Source: Rhyacichthys aspro (Eukaryota; Chordata; Actinopteri; Gobiiformes; Rhyacichthyidae). From it: a stretch of 64,000 nucleotides of DNA. The notes below the pieces were generated by a model. The model had not been told where the DNA came from. It ran no database searches and was given only the letters and a program-made list of their open reading frames with translations. The DNA lies in contig CM072153.1 of assembly GCA_036850595.1 (NCBI GenBank), forward strand, positions 13,720,169-13,784,168. The letters are read 5' to 3'. Shown piece by piece: positions 1-12,100 of the stretch. Made by a program: the position numbers and the translations under genes. Each line of letters opens with the position of its first letter. Within the stretch, counting starts at the first letter, position 1.

Positions 1-24
1 TCTTCTTCTTCTTTCATTTTCTAG

Positions 25-3000
25 GAGACCTAAACGGGACGGACCTCGCAGACAGAGGCCTATGTCTGAAGGCTCTTTTAACTTCAGCTCCCTCTTCAGT
101 GCTGTAGATGTGAACACAGAAAAAGAGACGGCTGGTCTTGATGTGCCCTGTGTGGGGGCAGATCCGTGGGGCGCTGGCCGGGACTTGCCCTCTCTGTTGC
201 AGCAGGTGTCCTTAAAGAGCCGGAGGGTCTCTGATAACGTGGCGCCCGGGCCCCGTAGGAGGCTCGATTTGTTCTCCTCTTTGCGACTGAGAAAAAGGCA
301 AGGGTCTGAGAGTGAGGAGATCCGGACCATTCTCACCAATCTGCGGAACAAAGGTGTGCTCTTTACTCACTCTATACATTGCTATTTTAGCACATGTGTT
401 TCGTAATTTTATCTTGACCAATGAAGCATACGTGTAGATGAAGACTTTTTCAGGGACTGGACACTTGAACTGTTTTGATCATGTATTTTTTTTACGTTTG
501 TTTTCAGCCTCCAGCCAGCAGAGCCTAGAGGAACTATCTTCCAGTGATGATGACAATGAAAGCCTGACATTCAGAAAGAAGGTTTATACATACCTCTACT
601 ATATTAGTTGTACATAAGAACAGGATCTGTTCTAAAAGATGCCTGTGCTTCCAGTCATATCCAGAGAGGCAGAGGAGAAAGCAGGAAAAGAGGCTGTCCC
701 AGCAGGCTAAAAGAGAACAACTCAAGAGGCTGCACAGAGCTCAGGTACCATTAGCTGCTTATTTACAAACCCTTCATGGCCCATGTCCACTGCACTCAAA
801 GCTTGGCCTGATATGAAAAAGAATCTTTCTAATATCTTTGTGGGGTTCTTGCTTCTAGGAGTCATGCTACATTTCATGTTTTTGATTTGATGCTTTCAAC
901 AAAAGTGTATTGATCCAAGACCCAGAAATATACCCAGCTTTGTTAGTTGTTAAGAAAAATCCCATGTGTGCACGACCTGACTGTACTTAAAATGATTATT
1001 ATTAAATTATTATTATATCATATCAGCCTCAGGAGCTTTTGACTCCAATTTCTGATGTGCTCGGATGCCCTTTGGAATAGCCATTAAAGTAGACTGGGCC
1101 CTTTAACTAGACAACCTTTCACATCTGCAAAAAAGCACTCACTCTAGAAAACTGATTTAGGAGATTCATTTTAATTTTACAGCAATAACATGAGATAATT
1201 TCACTGAGGAAATAAGCACATGCTATAGGTTGACATTAACATTTAGATTTTATTGAAACAAAACAGTATAATTAAATTTTATAAAAAAGACTAATGACTA
1301 ATCATAAAATGTATTTTTATGATATTAACGTTTTGCAGTATACTTTCAACAGTAAATAAAGCTAATACTAAAAGAACAATATGTTAGCTTTTATCAAAGA
1401 AATGTGAAGAATGTTCGTAGAATCCGCTGGAATCATTTCAGGATCGAATATAATCTGATCTGAAACTGATATAAAATGCTCCTAATTGATTAGGTTTGTC
1501 CAGTTCACACTGTCTGACTGAATCAGACCTCACCATTGTTATGTTACATAGCTGACCTCCTTCACTGAGCACCACAAAAACATGAAGAAGCAAATAAAGG
1601 ATCAAAAATATATAAGATCTAATAATATCTATTATTCACTCTGACCAAAATACAGTATATGGACAAGATATATATTTGTAGCCTGAACAAAAAATGCAAA
1701 GGGATTTAATTTGACGCATGAGGTTTATCTCGAAAAATACAGGATTATTTGTTTATCAGTTAAGACATTCTCTACAAGAAGGAGCAGACTTTCCTAAATA
1801 AACACTAAATCAACACTAATGGAATTTTCCAAAAGCTTAAGGCTAAATAATATCTGAAGCAGCTCACACAATAAGGACTACCAAGCACATTAAGCTAAAA
1901 AAAAAAGCTCCGTACACATTTAACTCTGGAGTCAGAGGCTGGTTAAAGGATATATCCACTCTTTTGCTTTTTTTAAAATCTAAAGCTAAAACCACTTCTT
2001 TACTTTGCTCAGGGTCAACATCTCCATCACAGGAATCTGTGGTATGACCCCGAAACACTGGAGAGAAGTAGAGCAAGGTCCATGGCATTGAAAGACTGAA
2101 ACAATTTAACACAGTTTAACCACATTTCTTTCCCTAAAGTGAGAATAAGTCAAACATTTAACCGTTTACTATTGAGGTGCTGTAAAGTCTGGTCTGAGTG
2201 TCCTTACGGGTGAAAGACAAGACTAGACAAGGCTTTTTATTCAGACTAACTGTACATTCAATGCTTTTAGCCAATGTTCAGATAGATGCAGTTAAGGACT
2301 TTTACATTTAGAAAGATTTAAAGGCAAATATTAGAAAATAAGAAATATAAGAAAAAAACACACAAGATCATATAAACATGTCGGTCAGTCCACCCATTAT
2401 TAATAATCATATAAATCTTTGAATATGCAGAATAGTGCCACGTAATATTTGTCTTTTTCCATTCACCAGGCGATTCAGAGACAACTGGAGGAGGTTGGTG
2501 AGAAACAAAGAGATCTAGAAGAGCGAGGTGTTGCCATAGAGAAGATCATAAGAGGAGAAACAGGTGCTCCACAACACGGACAATGTGCAATGCTTTAGTG
2601 TTGACAATAACCACCACGCTTTATAATCATCAGCTTTTTGTCACATGCCCATCGTCAACACTTTGGATTGATATAGTCTAGTTCAATTGAATTCCTCTGT
2701 AAAAGCCACATTCTTCCTCCCAGGACTTCTCGGTCCATTTAGAAAAAGCTCTGCCTTGTACTCCCGGTCTGGTTAAAAGCCTCTGCATACAGCTAATGGT
2801 TGCACTCACAATGAACAGTGGGACTTTATTGTTGCCACATCTTTTTTTACAGTACAGGCCTTTGTTTGTCTTGTATGGTGTGTAGTATGGTCTTGTCAGG
2901 TTGAGGCAAAGCAGATGTCCTTCGGGTGTACTTTTGCCATTGAGATTTGATCTTTGTATAAGGCTGCTTTTCTATCAGTCTCATATAATTGGTTTAAAAC

Positions 3001-4111
3001 TCTTTGGTGCTTCTATGCTGAGATGTTTTTCCCTGCATTCATCTTGTTTCACTTCAAAATGATTTTTGCCCTTCGCTTTGACAGAGAAGTCCCATTCAGA
3101 TGACAGAGATGAAGCCCAGCTGTATCAGTCCTGGTTCAAACTGGTTCTGGAGAAGAACAGGCTGGCCCGCTATGAGTCTGAACTCATGGTCTTGTATGTG
3201 AATTCCTATAATCTCCCATATGAATACAGCATGCACAAAATGAACCATTATTCCCGAGTGTCACCTATAGATGACTCATAATGTTTTCCTTTTTTTATTA
3301 GTGCTCAAGAACTTGAACTGGAAGATACGCAGAGCAGGCTGCAGCAAGAACTGCGGAAACGGATGTCAGTAGAAGGTAAGGACTGACAAAGACACCGCGC
3401 AATGTTCAAGTGTCGAAAAAACAAGTTTGCAGACGCCATGAGTCTTTAAAATGAGTCATTAATTAGTGATTACAGATTAGTGAGTCATTAAAATTAGTCA
3501 TTAATTAGTGATTACATATTAGTGAGTCATTAAAATGTAGGAAAATGGTGCCGCTTTTTGAATTTACAAATCTTCTTCTACTGTGCTGCACTGCTCTCTT
3601 CCTTAATTCATTTCAACACATCAAAGTTTTGAACGTTTGCTTTAAATAAGTATCATTATATAATATATGACGTGACAGTTTAGATTTCCGACACTGCTCT
3701 CCGGCACACACTGCATTCATTGCTGAAATCTAAAAGGCAAATTCTGATGGTATTACAGGCAAAGGTTAAATACATTGAGATGACTTTTCAATTGCTACTT
3801 AAATATAAATTGAATACCAAAAAACATACCAGGAATACCACAGAGTCTAACTTCATCTGCCTGTCCTCCTGGCTGCAGATACCAAAAAGAGTGCCTCGGA
3901 GCTGCAGGAGGAGCAGGTGATCCTGTCGGAGATCATGAGGATAGTGGAGAGGCGGGACAGGCTGGTGTCTGTGCTGGAGGAGCAGAGGCTGAAGGAGCGC
4001 GCCGAGGACCGGGATCTGGAGAGCCTGGTTCTTTCCAAGGGATATGAGCTGCACTGGGCCCAGATGGAGGACAGCTGGGAGCAGGACAAACTGGACTGGA
4101 CTGATGGTTGA
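25..4111 (+). CDS. mical2: MICAL2/MICALCL-type protein, C-terminal part with bMERB domain (5' end outside window)
   Basis: Seven coding exons, all with AG/GT borders and compatible phases: 25-353, 508-581, 655-744, 2470-2563, 3085-3193, 3302-3375, 3879-4111 (stop TGA 4109-4111). They encode the last 333 residues; earlier exons lie left of the window. The first exon is a polar linker rich in Arg and Ser. From the third exon on there is a charged, heptad-rich alpha-helical region typical of the bMERB (DUF3585) domain that ends MICAL and MICAL-like proteins and binds Rab8/10/13-type GTPases. Marks of the family are EVGEKQRDLEERGVAIEK, a YESELM segment followed by AQELELED, and a final HWAQMEDSWEQ helix. 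In full-length MICALs this domain also inhibits the N-terminal flavin mono-oxygenase that oxidises actin. Position just upstream of parva, as in human, points to MICAL2 or the adjoining MICALCL unit. I cannot tell these apart without the 5' part. Family assignment is firm; the exact paralogue is inferred. Confidence 0.85.
3448..3531. repeat. Two-copy 42-bp tandem repeat in the last mical2 intron
   Basis: Units 3448-3489 and 3490-3531 are the same length and differ at only a few positions. Each contains two TGAGTCATT-like or TTAGTCATT-like motifs around ATTAGTGATTACA. It lies 73 bases after the donor of the 3302-3375 exon. TGAGTCA is also the AP-1 core, but chance within an AT-rich tandem repeat is enough to explain it. 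Confidence 0.8.
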
Positions 4112-4915
4112 AGTGGAGTAGTATAAAGCACTGAACAACACTAATTTAAAAAGAGGGTGACATTTCAATTACACTGATTGTTATTGGCATAGAAACTGGA
4201 CTATGCAGTTTTGGAGCATAAGTGTTGGTCAGGCACTGGATATGCACAAAAATGGAGGCAGGGCTCATGTAGTGGCTTCCTTTAAAACAGAGTGTGTATG
4301 TATCTTTGCCAGTAAGATGATTTGACGTCTTGGCCAGCATCAGTGAGCTCAGTGTAATGAAACATCTCTTAATAACAACATTATATCTTGTATGTTTTGC
4401 ACAGCTTGTAAATATAAACCCAAATGATTGCCTAATTCACTCGTAATGTGGTTACCTTAAGTGTGTCGCTGTAAGTGCTTCAGTGTTTCTGTGGATGTTA
4501 CTGTAGATGATGTGACTCATTGTAGTATTTTCCTGTTTTTGTTTTGCTTTTAAAGTTCTGCTCACTTTCACAGAGATATGTTGTCATTTGATGCTTAAAA
4601 CTAAATTACATTCTTATTACTGGATTATTAAAAGCTGTGATCATCCAAAAAGCAATCCTATGACAACTCTAGTGAACTTGTTTTTGTTTTGTTTTTTCTC
4701 CTGGCTTTTTAACTATTGTAAAGTCTATGTACTGCATTGCACTTCCACTTTCAGATGCATCCTTTATTGAGAAAATGAATGTAACATTTTTATTAGCGGC
4801 CACAAAATGCATGTTTTCTTCTCATATCTGAAGTTACCCACAGTGTGTTATGTTTTTCTGCTTTGAATGTATTAAATTATGAATGAAACTTAATAAAAGG
4901 TATTTAATGTTATCT
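4112..4915 (+). other. mical2: mical2 3' UTR with poly(A) signal
   Basis: AT-rich sequence after the stop codon, with no further credible coding exon. AATAAA lies at 4892-4897 and is followed by a GT-rich stretch (TGTTTGTTTGTTTG around 4919), the usual arrangement of a cleavage and polyadenylation site. The 3' end is therefore estimated at about 4910-4915. Other ATTAAA-like hexamers (around 4870) could give slightly shorter ends. Confidence 0.7.
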
Positions 4916-5950
4916 ATATGTTTGTTTGTTTGCTCTGATCAGTGTTCAAATAGATCATATAGCTGCAAAGGCTAACCCTAGATCAGTGGTTTCAAAAAAG
5001 TAAATAAGAATCCTTTCAGGGGGCAAAGATTGTGACACGCTTTTTTTTCTTTCAACTTCATTTCAGTCTTTATCACACCAGTATTTTTTTAACATTATTT
5101 TCTTTATGCCTCATTTTCATGCATCTTGTAAATTCACTTCAATTTGTGCCACTTTGCCCTAATTTTAAGACCCATTTGGTCCCTTTAAAATGGCTGCCCC
5201 TGTTAAGTGTCATTTTGTCTGTTTTTTGTGTGGTATTCTTCCTTATGTCTTTAGAATAGTTAAGTGGCTTTTGTTTTGTTTTTAAATCACTTTGCAAAGT
5301 CCCGTGTGGCGTTTTCATTACTTTATTCTGTATTCTCTTTAATCTACAAGCCATGAGGTTACTGTTCCAGAGTCTAACATGTTTCCTGTCCTATGAAGCC
5401 TACGCAGTTTAACAAAGATGGCTAAACCCAAAGAATTACAGGAGATGCTGTGTTTTACATTGAGGGTTAATTATGGCTGCATAAAAGCGTGAAGAGATGA
5501 TGACATTTAAAATTCACAACATATTTTTCTTAGCAAAAATATTAAAATGTAAAGGTGGGCCATGTGTCAAAAGTAACTATTGCTTGTATTGAAAATTTGG
5601 TAAAAATCTATGTTATTAAATATATATTTTTTATTTTAAAATACATATTTATAAATAAGAGTGATATTTAGGATTTTTAAATGCTCTATTTATAGGTTTT
5701 AGTAGGATGATCAATTTAACCCCTGACTCGGCTCAACTTTTGCCCACTTTTGAGAGCCCATATTTTTCAAAACGTATGTCAAAAATGAATTCTACCATGA
5801 CAAAAAACATCCTAAAATACATTAAGACATTTTTTATTATACATCTGCAACACTTGAGCAAAAAATACCTCACTTTACCCCACTCTCCTCCAGTGATCCT
5901 CTGAATTTCTATTTCCGGGACCTAAAGTTGTTCCCAGAGTGTTGCAGCTG
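4916..5950. other. mical2-parva spacer
   Basis: About 1 kb between the inferred mical2 poly(A) site and the parva promoter. It is AT-rich with T-runs (5041-5048) and shows no exon, tRNA or recognisable mobile element. The compact spacing makes it the likely holder of proximal parva regulatory sequence, though I see no specific motif until the GC boxes at its right end. Confidence 0.6.
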
Positions 5951-5951
5951 T

Positions 5952-6172
5952 GGCCCCGCCCCCTCAGTGTGGGACAGTCAGGCCCCGCCCCCTCGCGCTG
6001 AAGGGGCGGGGCCTGACACTCTGCCAAACTTCGGGAGAAAATGTCTGGAATTCCGTTTCCGCTTTAGGGAGTGGACGCAGATTTTTCAGTTTTTACTAAC
6101 TCGAGCTAACTTTCTCCCCGCTCCACGTCAGCTCCAAACTAAAGCACGTTGGATTCATACAGTTTTACGACA
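5952..6172 (+). promoter_or_regulatory. parva: parva promoter and 5' leader with clustered GC boxes
   Basis: Three GC boxes (Sp/KLF-type) sit within 65 bases: GGCCCCGCCCC at 5952-5962 and 5981-5991, and its reverse complement at 6003-6013. The last two form a perfect 15-bp inverted repeat (5977-5991 with 6003-6017). No TATA box is visible, so a GC-driven promoter with dispersed starts is expected. The leader runs to the ATG at 6173, which has A at -3 and G at +4. The exact start site is not visible in sequence alone. Confidence 0.65.
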
Positions 6173-9100
6173 ATGGCTTCTTCTCCTCAGAAGTCCCCGT
6201 CTTCACCGAAATCCCCGACGCCTAAGTCTCCGTCCTCCAGAAAGAAAGATGACTCCTTCCTGGGGAAACTTGGTGGAACTCTGGCGAGGAGGAAAAAAGC
6301 TAAAGAAGGTAAACAGCTAAAAGAAAATAATAAAGAAGAGAAGTTAGAGGGTTAGTTTGAGTAAATATACTGTAGAAACGTCACATGTGCGAGAAGTCAA
6401 TCCCACAGCAAAATTAAAACTTCAGATCTTATTATAATGCATCTAAATGACAATAACTCCTGAATAAAGGGTGATATCTTAAGAAAAATCGTCAATCTGT
6501 AACATGTGTAAATAGTCTTCCCTCAGGCTGCCTCTGTCTCCATGTATGGTAATGAATCCTGTATTAAGGACTGAGGAATGAGGCCTGTCTCCACAGACTC
6601 AGGCAGCAGCCTGGGTCTGCTTTTACCCACTGCTTCTAACAGGAAAATTACTCTCTACACAGCAAGGTCAGAGGTCATCTGCTCTCCATCTCCCAATGAG
6701 TCAGTGTCTTGCTCATGGACACACACAGAAAGATGCTTGACAAAAGAAATGAATGAATCGATGTGCTTCAAGAGGACAGTGACCTCAGAGGACTGCTTTA
6801 TTGAAAATAGTCTTATGTTATGGCCTTCAACAGACTTAAACAACTTATTTATACAAAAATGTGTTGTACCCCTGCTGACCTCAACACAGGCCAACATCAC
6901 TGTTAAAAAAAAAAAAAAAAGAATATATATGAGTATGTTGAGGATTTTTTCTTCTTGTGTTATTCATTGCAAATATTAAGATTGCAGAAATTGTAAATGC
7001 AGTGAATGTGTATAAACAGACAAGACGTAGCCTAGACCTTAGACTGTTTTGGTGTGCTTCGAAATGTAAAACACACCTGCAGTATCTGTGTCATTGGCCA
7101 CATAAACAAAAACCTCTCTGCTCTTGTAAACAGGAAAACAGTGATATTTAAAATGTATCTGGGTGGTTTGATCTAATTTGGCAATGATCCACTAAACAAG
7201 AAGAAGAAGAAGGTTCTAATTGAAACTTATATTGAAAGTTTTATCACTTCCTCTATCTCCGTAACAGCATTCATGTCCTGGTGTTACTGATCACTCTGAT
7301 CTACAGTGTATACAAGCCCCAGTGTTTAAACAAAGATATGAGGGGCATGTAACGTCAGCCCCATGCCTCAGCTCTGTTTCCTTAGAAGTGTCAATTCAGA
7401 CTGAAAACCTTTGTGGAGCAGTGCCTGATCTTAAAGTTCAGGTATTTTTTTCTGTTTTTGTGCTTTTTCGTGTGGTTGTGATTGTGTTGTGACACTGTAA
7501 TACACTATATCACACAGATTCTACTAACTTTATGTCAATTTCTTGCATAAAAAAGAATAATTTTACCCTTAGGCAGTGTTAGCAGTGGCTCTCCCTTTCC
7601 TGTATTTCATCTCTTTTCTAGTTTTCACATTTTCTCATGGCAAATATTAACTTCTAAAGATATTTAGCAAATGTAACTCTCTGCACAAGCACCTGTTCCT
7701 TTGTGGAGTTGGTTTACAGCCGTCCATGGCCTCATTGTGGGCTTCACTGAGCCTGACATTCATGGTTAAAGGCCAGGTTTTATGATGAGATGGGAAAGGT
7801 CTTTTTCAATTGGATGATTACTTGGTGTCATTCAGGATGCTGTTGACCAGCTGAGCCCCGTTTTATGTTGTCTTTGTCTCCAGTTCATGCACTGGCTCGT
7901 GATCACTACAGGCCTACACACACACATATGCAGTCTGCTTTATGATTTGATGGAAATGGTGGGCTGGGCGCTCTCGTGCAAGCATTGATTAAATTTAAGT
8001 CTATGTGATGTTTATGGCAGTGCGCTGGCCGCGACAGCCACAGACTTAAAAGAGGAGAGCGCTATAGGAGAAGGAAAAGACAAGGTCAGGGTGTTTTGCA
8101 GCAACAGCTCTCACGACACAAAACAAGAGACTTCAAGGTAAATTTCCATCGTCCCACTAAAGAGCAGTTGCTGGATTAGACACAAACGAGCCGGGTCTGT
8201 GGAGGATGAGCTGCAGGACACGGCGCTGTTAGCCAGGAGACGATGCCTAAGACTGGGCTTCGGAGACGGCAAAACATGGGATGTGGAGCGCTGTGCCCTC
8301 CAGGTAGGATGTCATCGTCCTCCAATGTGACTGGCCCTTTTATTGTCAGCTTTATTTAAACAAGAGGCTAGATGCTTGTTGAGTCTCTGACAGAGAAGGG
8401 GGAGGAGAGATGTGCATGACATGAGGGCACCAATCATATCCAGTACATCCAGAGAGGGGAATGTTAGCTTACAGTGACAATGATGCACACTGCTTTGGTT
8501 TGTAACAAATACCTTGGTCAGCTCTTATACATATTACCTATTGTTGTACAAAACATATTTCCGTGTCACACCCCCGCCGCGGCTCTACATACTTTGTCAT
8601 CTTTAAATAGCTCAAGTGATGCTTGGAGTTTAAGACCGTGCTAATTGGACTGGTGTTAATGTATAGCTGTTATACCCCACACCGATCTGTAAATTGCCAT
8701 CCGCAGACAGTATCTATTATGGGGTTGCACATCTGTTGTTTTATTAGTGGTAGTATTCCTCCCAAGGAATTTAATGCGATGTACGGTTAGTTTGTGGTTT
8801 CCGTTGTTGGACAGTTGAATGAGACGATTATTACAGCACTGTTGTGTTTAAATCTTCCACGATTGTCCTTATGTTCATACTCTTAATTAAATATTCTCTC
8901 ACATTACATAGTCCATTATTAGCCATGTTAATGATAATAAGCTTGATTTTTATTTCAAAAATGAAATCAATGGATATGGAGCATGTTCCTTTAAGGGTGA
9001 CTCATGTGGGGAAAAAAATCAGAAATGGTCTTAATCTGAAAAGCAAAGTAATCAGACAAGACTCTACATTTCTACAACAAATCTACATTGCTTCAGAAAT

Positions 9101-12100
9101 CAATATAATCAAACAACAGTGTTTAGATAAATGCCATTCTTCTGATCTAACTGCAGGTCAAAGCTTTTTGTCACAATGTCACTGTGACATATTCACATCA
9201 CTAGCAACTAACTTTGGGATGAAAATGTTTTGCTTCATCTCAATCTCTAACCTTTTTAAAATGAATAAAAGGGTTTTTATGGGACATTACCAAGTGCTTG
9301 TTCCATACAAAATAAAGGTAAACTAACTGCTAAAGAAACCAAAGAAATCCACGCTTTGACATCACCCTTTTACAGTTTTGCAGCCTTCCTATTTATTGCT
9401 CAGCCTAAATATTGACTTGCATGGTGTTTATTACACTTTCAGCCTATTTTCTACATTTGAAATCATCGCAGTGGAACAAATTGTGCTTTAATATGAGACG
9501 GATATGTGGCATGTTGTGTACGTTTAGTTGAATGTACGTGAAACACTTGAGTGCTGTTAAATGGTAATTTCGAGACATTGCCGGGTGAGGCATGTGTCGC
9601 TCTGTAGGAATACTCTCCTCCACCCTGTGAAGTCTGAGGCATAAAGGCAGTCACTTGTGGATAGTGTTGATTAGGAGGATGTTGTTCCAGTGACGGCAGA
9701 GAAATGCACAGGATGTTCACTGTGTGCTCTTAACACACACTTACACACACCCAGTTTAGCAGACATCAAGCCTTCGGAGGTATCTGACACACTGAGAAGA
9801 ACGGCATGCTGGGAGTCTGTAAAGCCCGCTGAGAAGCAGGAAACAGCGGCGCACCGTGTTTGTCTGACGTCAAGTGGCGCTCTGCAGAGGTGTTGCTAAT
9901 GGTTGTTTGTGGAATCAAGGGGACGTTTAAGGAGGCATCCAGGACATGCTGGAGATCTCTGCAGAGGTGTTGTGTCTGTGTCTCAGCCCTCCTGCCCGCC
10001 ATGCACCTTTTTAACCAATTAAAATATGAGCCGCACTGCGCTGCATCTGTGGGAAATAACTTTCTTTGTCAACTTTTAATTGTGTTGTGTGCTCCTGAAG
10101 TGCAACGACGCACACAGGTCACACTCGTGGATCATTGACGGATTTGCATCGCGACCCAGTTTGAGTCAGGTCCACTGCTGTTGTTTTCGCAAAAATCCAT
10201 CCATCCATCTTCTTCCTCTCATTCAAGGCCAGGTCTCTGCTCGGACTGCTGCCCCTACGACCTGGCCAGAAGTTGTGTATTTATCGTATGAATGTGCCTG
10301 GATTAATACATTTGTTCTTTGTGTACTTGTTGTTGCAGTGTCCGAACTCCAGGAAGAAGGGATAAATGCCATCAACCTTCCTCTCAGCCCCTCCCACTAC
10401 GAGCTGGACCCCGAGGACACCATGCTCGGTAAACACTCCATGTCAGATTTGTCTCTGGAATTATTCTCTCTGCGTTTTGGAAAACCTCAATAATAAACCA
10501 AAAATTCAAGTGCAGTTTCTGGCTTTTGAAATAACCAAACCTTTAATAGAAAATGAAAGCAAAAAGTTAACACACAAGGTTATTTAATGCTACATTTTTC
10601 AAATTCAGTGTCCTGTACAGATAGAAGAGCCGAGTAGCTCTCACTGCTCTAGTTTTGGCAGCGTGGCATTTGCTGTGATGCTCCGTGAACTGGCTTTATT
10701 ATCTGACAAGTACATTTCAGCCCAAAGTCAACAGAGCTGTTTGTGCTGCCAAATCTCTCTGTGGGGAACTGACTGGCTTTTCCATGCGTGTTCTTTTCAT
10801 GTGCCACAATGCAGATGCACTGTGTTAAAGCATTAAAGCGTTGAGGGCTTATTTAACAGAAGGCACTAATGATTATGTTTATGTTGAAAACAATTTGGTT
10901 TAGTAATGCTGAAAGTCATTCCAGTTATTACCGATTTTATTAAAACTGTCTTTTCAGAAGGTGTCCTAGGTTTCAAATACACCTTTCCTCAAAAACTCAC
11001 TTTTAGATTTGTATGAAAAAATGCACTTTTAGTTAAAGCATAATTTTTTTGTGACCGTCGTTGTAAAAAATGACGTTTAGGCTCACTATTTGCTGACCAT
11101 TTTATAATTCTGCATTTCCCCAGACATTAAAATATCCAAAAAGGTGTGTTACTATATGGAATAACCAGTTCTTAACTTAGTATGAATATTGTTAATACAG
11201 TAGCAGGGGGAATTTCAGTCAACATTTTTAACATATCCACCCTGGAACATAAAAGAACATACAGTCTTTGACATATCTCTTTTTAATTACATTTCTCTTT
11301 GTAATTTCTGTGTAATAATTATCCTGCAGCTGTTTAGAAATAAAAATGTAGACCATAAGACAGAAATTGCTCAATAAAGTAATGTGTAAATTGCCCATTC
11401 ATAAAGTATTTAAATGGCCTCCATTGTGAGGATTTCTTGAGGTAAAATTGAAGCATAATGTTGACTTGTTTTTGCTTTTTGCTTCAGAGGAGAATGAAGT
11501 CCGCACTATGGTAGATCCCAACTCTAAGAACGACCGCAAACTGCAAGAGCTCATGAAGGTAAATACATTCTTATATTTTCATGTTGTATTAATCAGGTGT
11601 GACCCTCATTATTGAACAACGAGTACGTTCCCTTTCTAGGTGCTGATCGACTGGATAAACGACGTTCTTGTGGGAGAGAGAATCATTGTAAAGGACCTGG
11701 CTGAAGATCTGTATGATGGACAGGTCCTGCAGAAACTCTTTGGTGAGAAGTCAACAGAGGCTTTATTTTAGTTTTGATCATTTTCCTTATATGGTGCTTT
11801 CAGACATACAGAGAAATGTGTGTATTTATGGACACACTCTCAGTATACACAATAAATACCTGATGTGATGTAACCACGTGTTTGTGTTAAATGTAGAGAA
11901 ACTGGAAGGAGAGAAACTCAACGTGGCAGAGGTGACCCAGTCAGAGATCGCTCAGAAACAGAAGCTGCAGACTGTGTTGGAGCGAATCAACGAATCCCTC
12001 AAACTGTCCACCAGGAACATCCGCTGGAACGTCGATTGTAAGCAACAGCTCACCGTCTTCATTTGGGATTTTTCACTCAGTTCACATTTTTGTCGATCCT

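Noticed and set aside
3788..4168. Minus-strand frames of 126 and 92 aa over the last mical2 exon
   Set aside because: Mirror images of the helical, Glu/Leu-rich bMERB coding exon on the + strand.
6149..6172. Longer parva N-terminus from the upstream in-frame TTG at 6149
   Set aside because: No ATG there. The ATG at 6173 has strong context and gives exactly the 372-aa length and the N-terminal sequence of alpha-parvin.
8844..9326. 160-aa frame in parva intron 1
   Set aside because: Ile/Lys/Ser-rich translation of AT-rich DNA, with no domain, no splice context and no neighbour logic.
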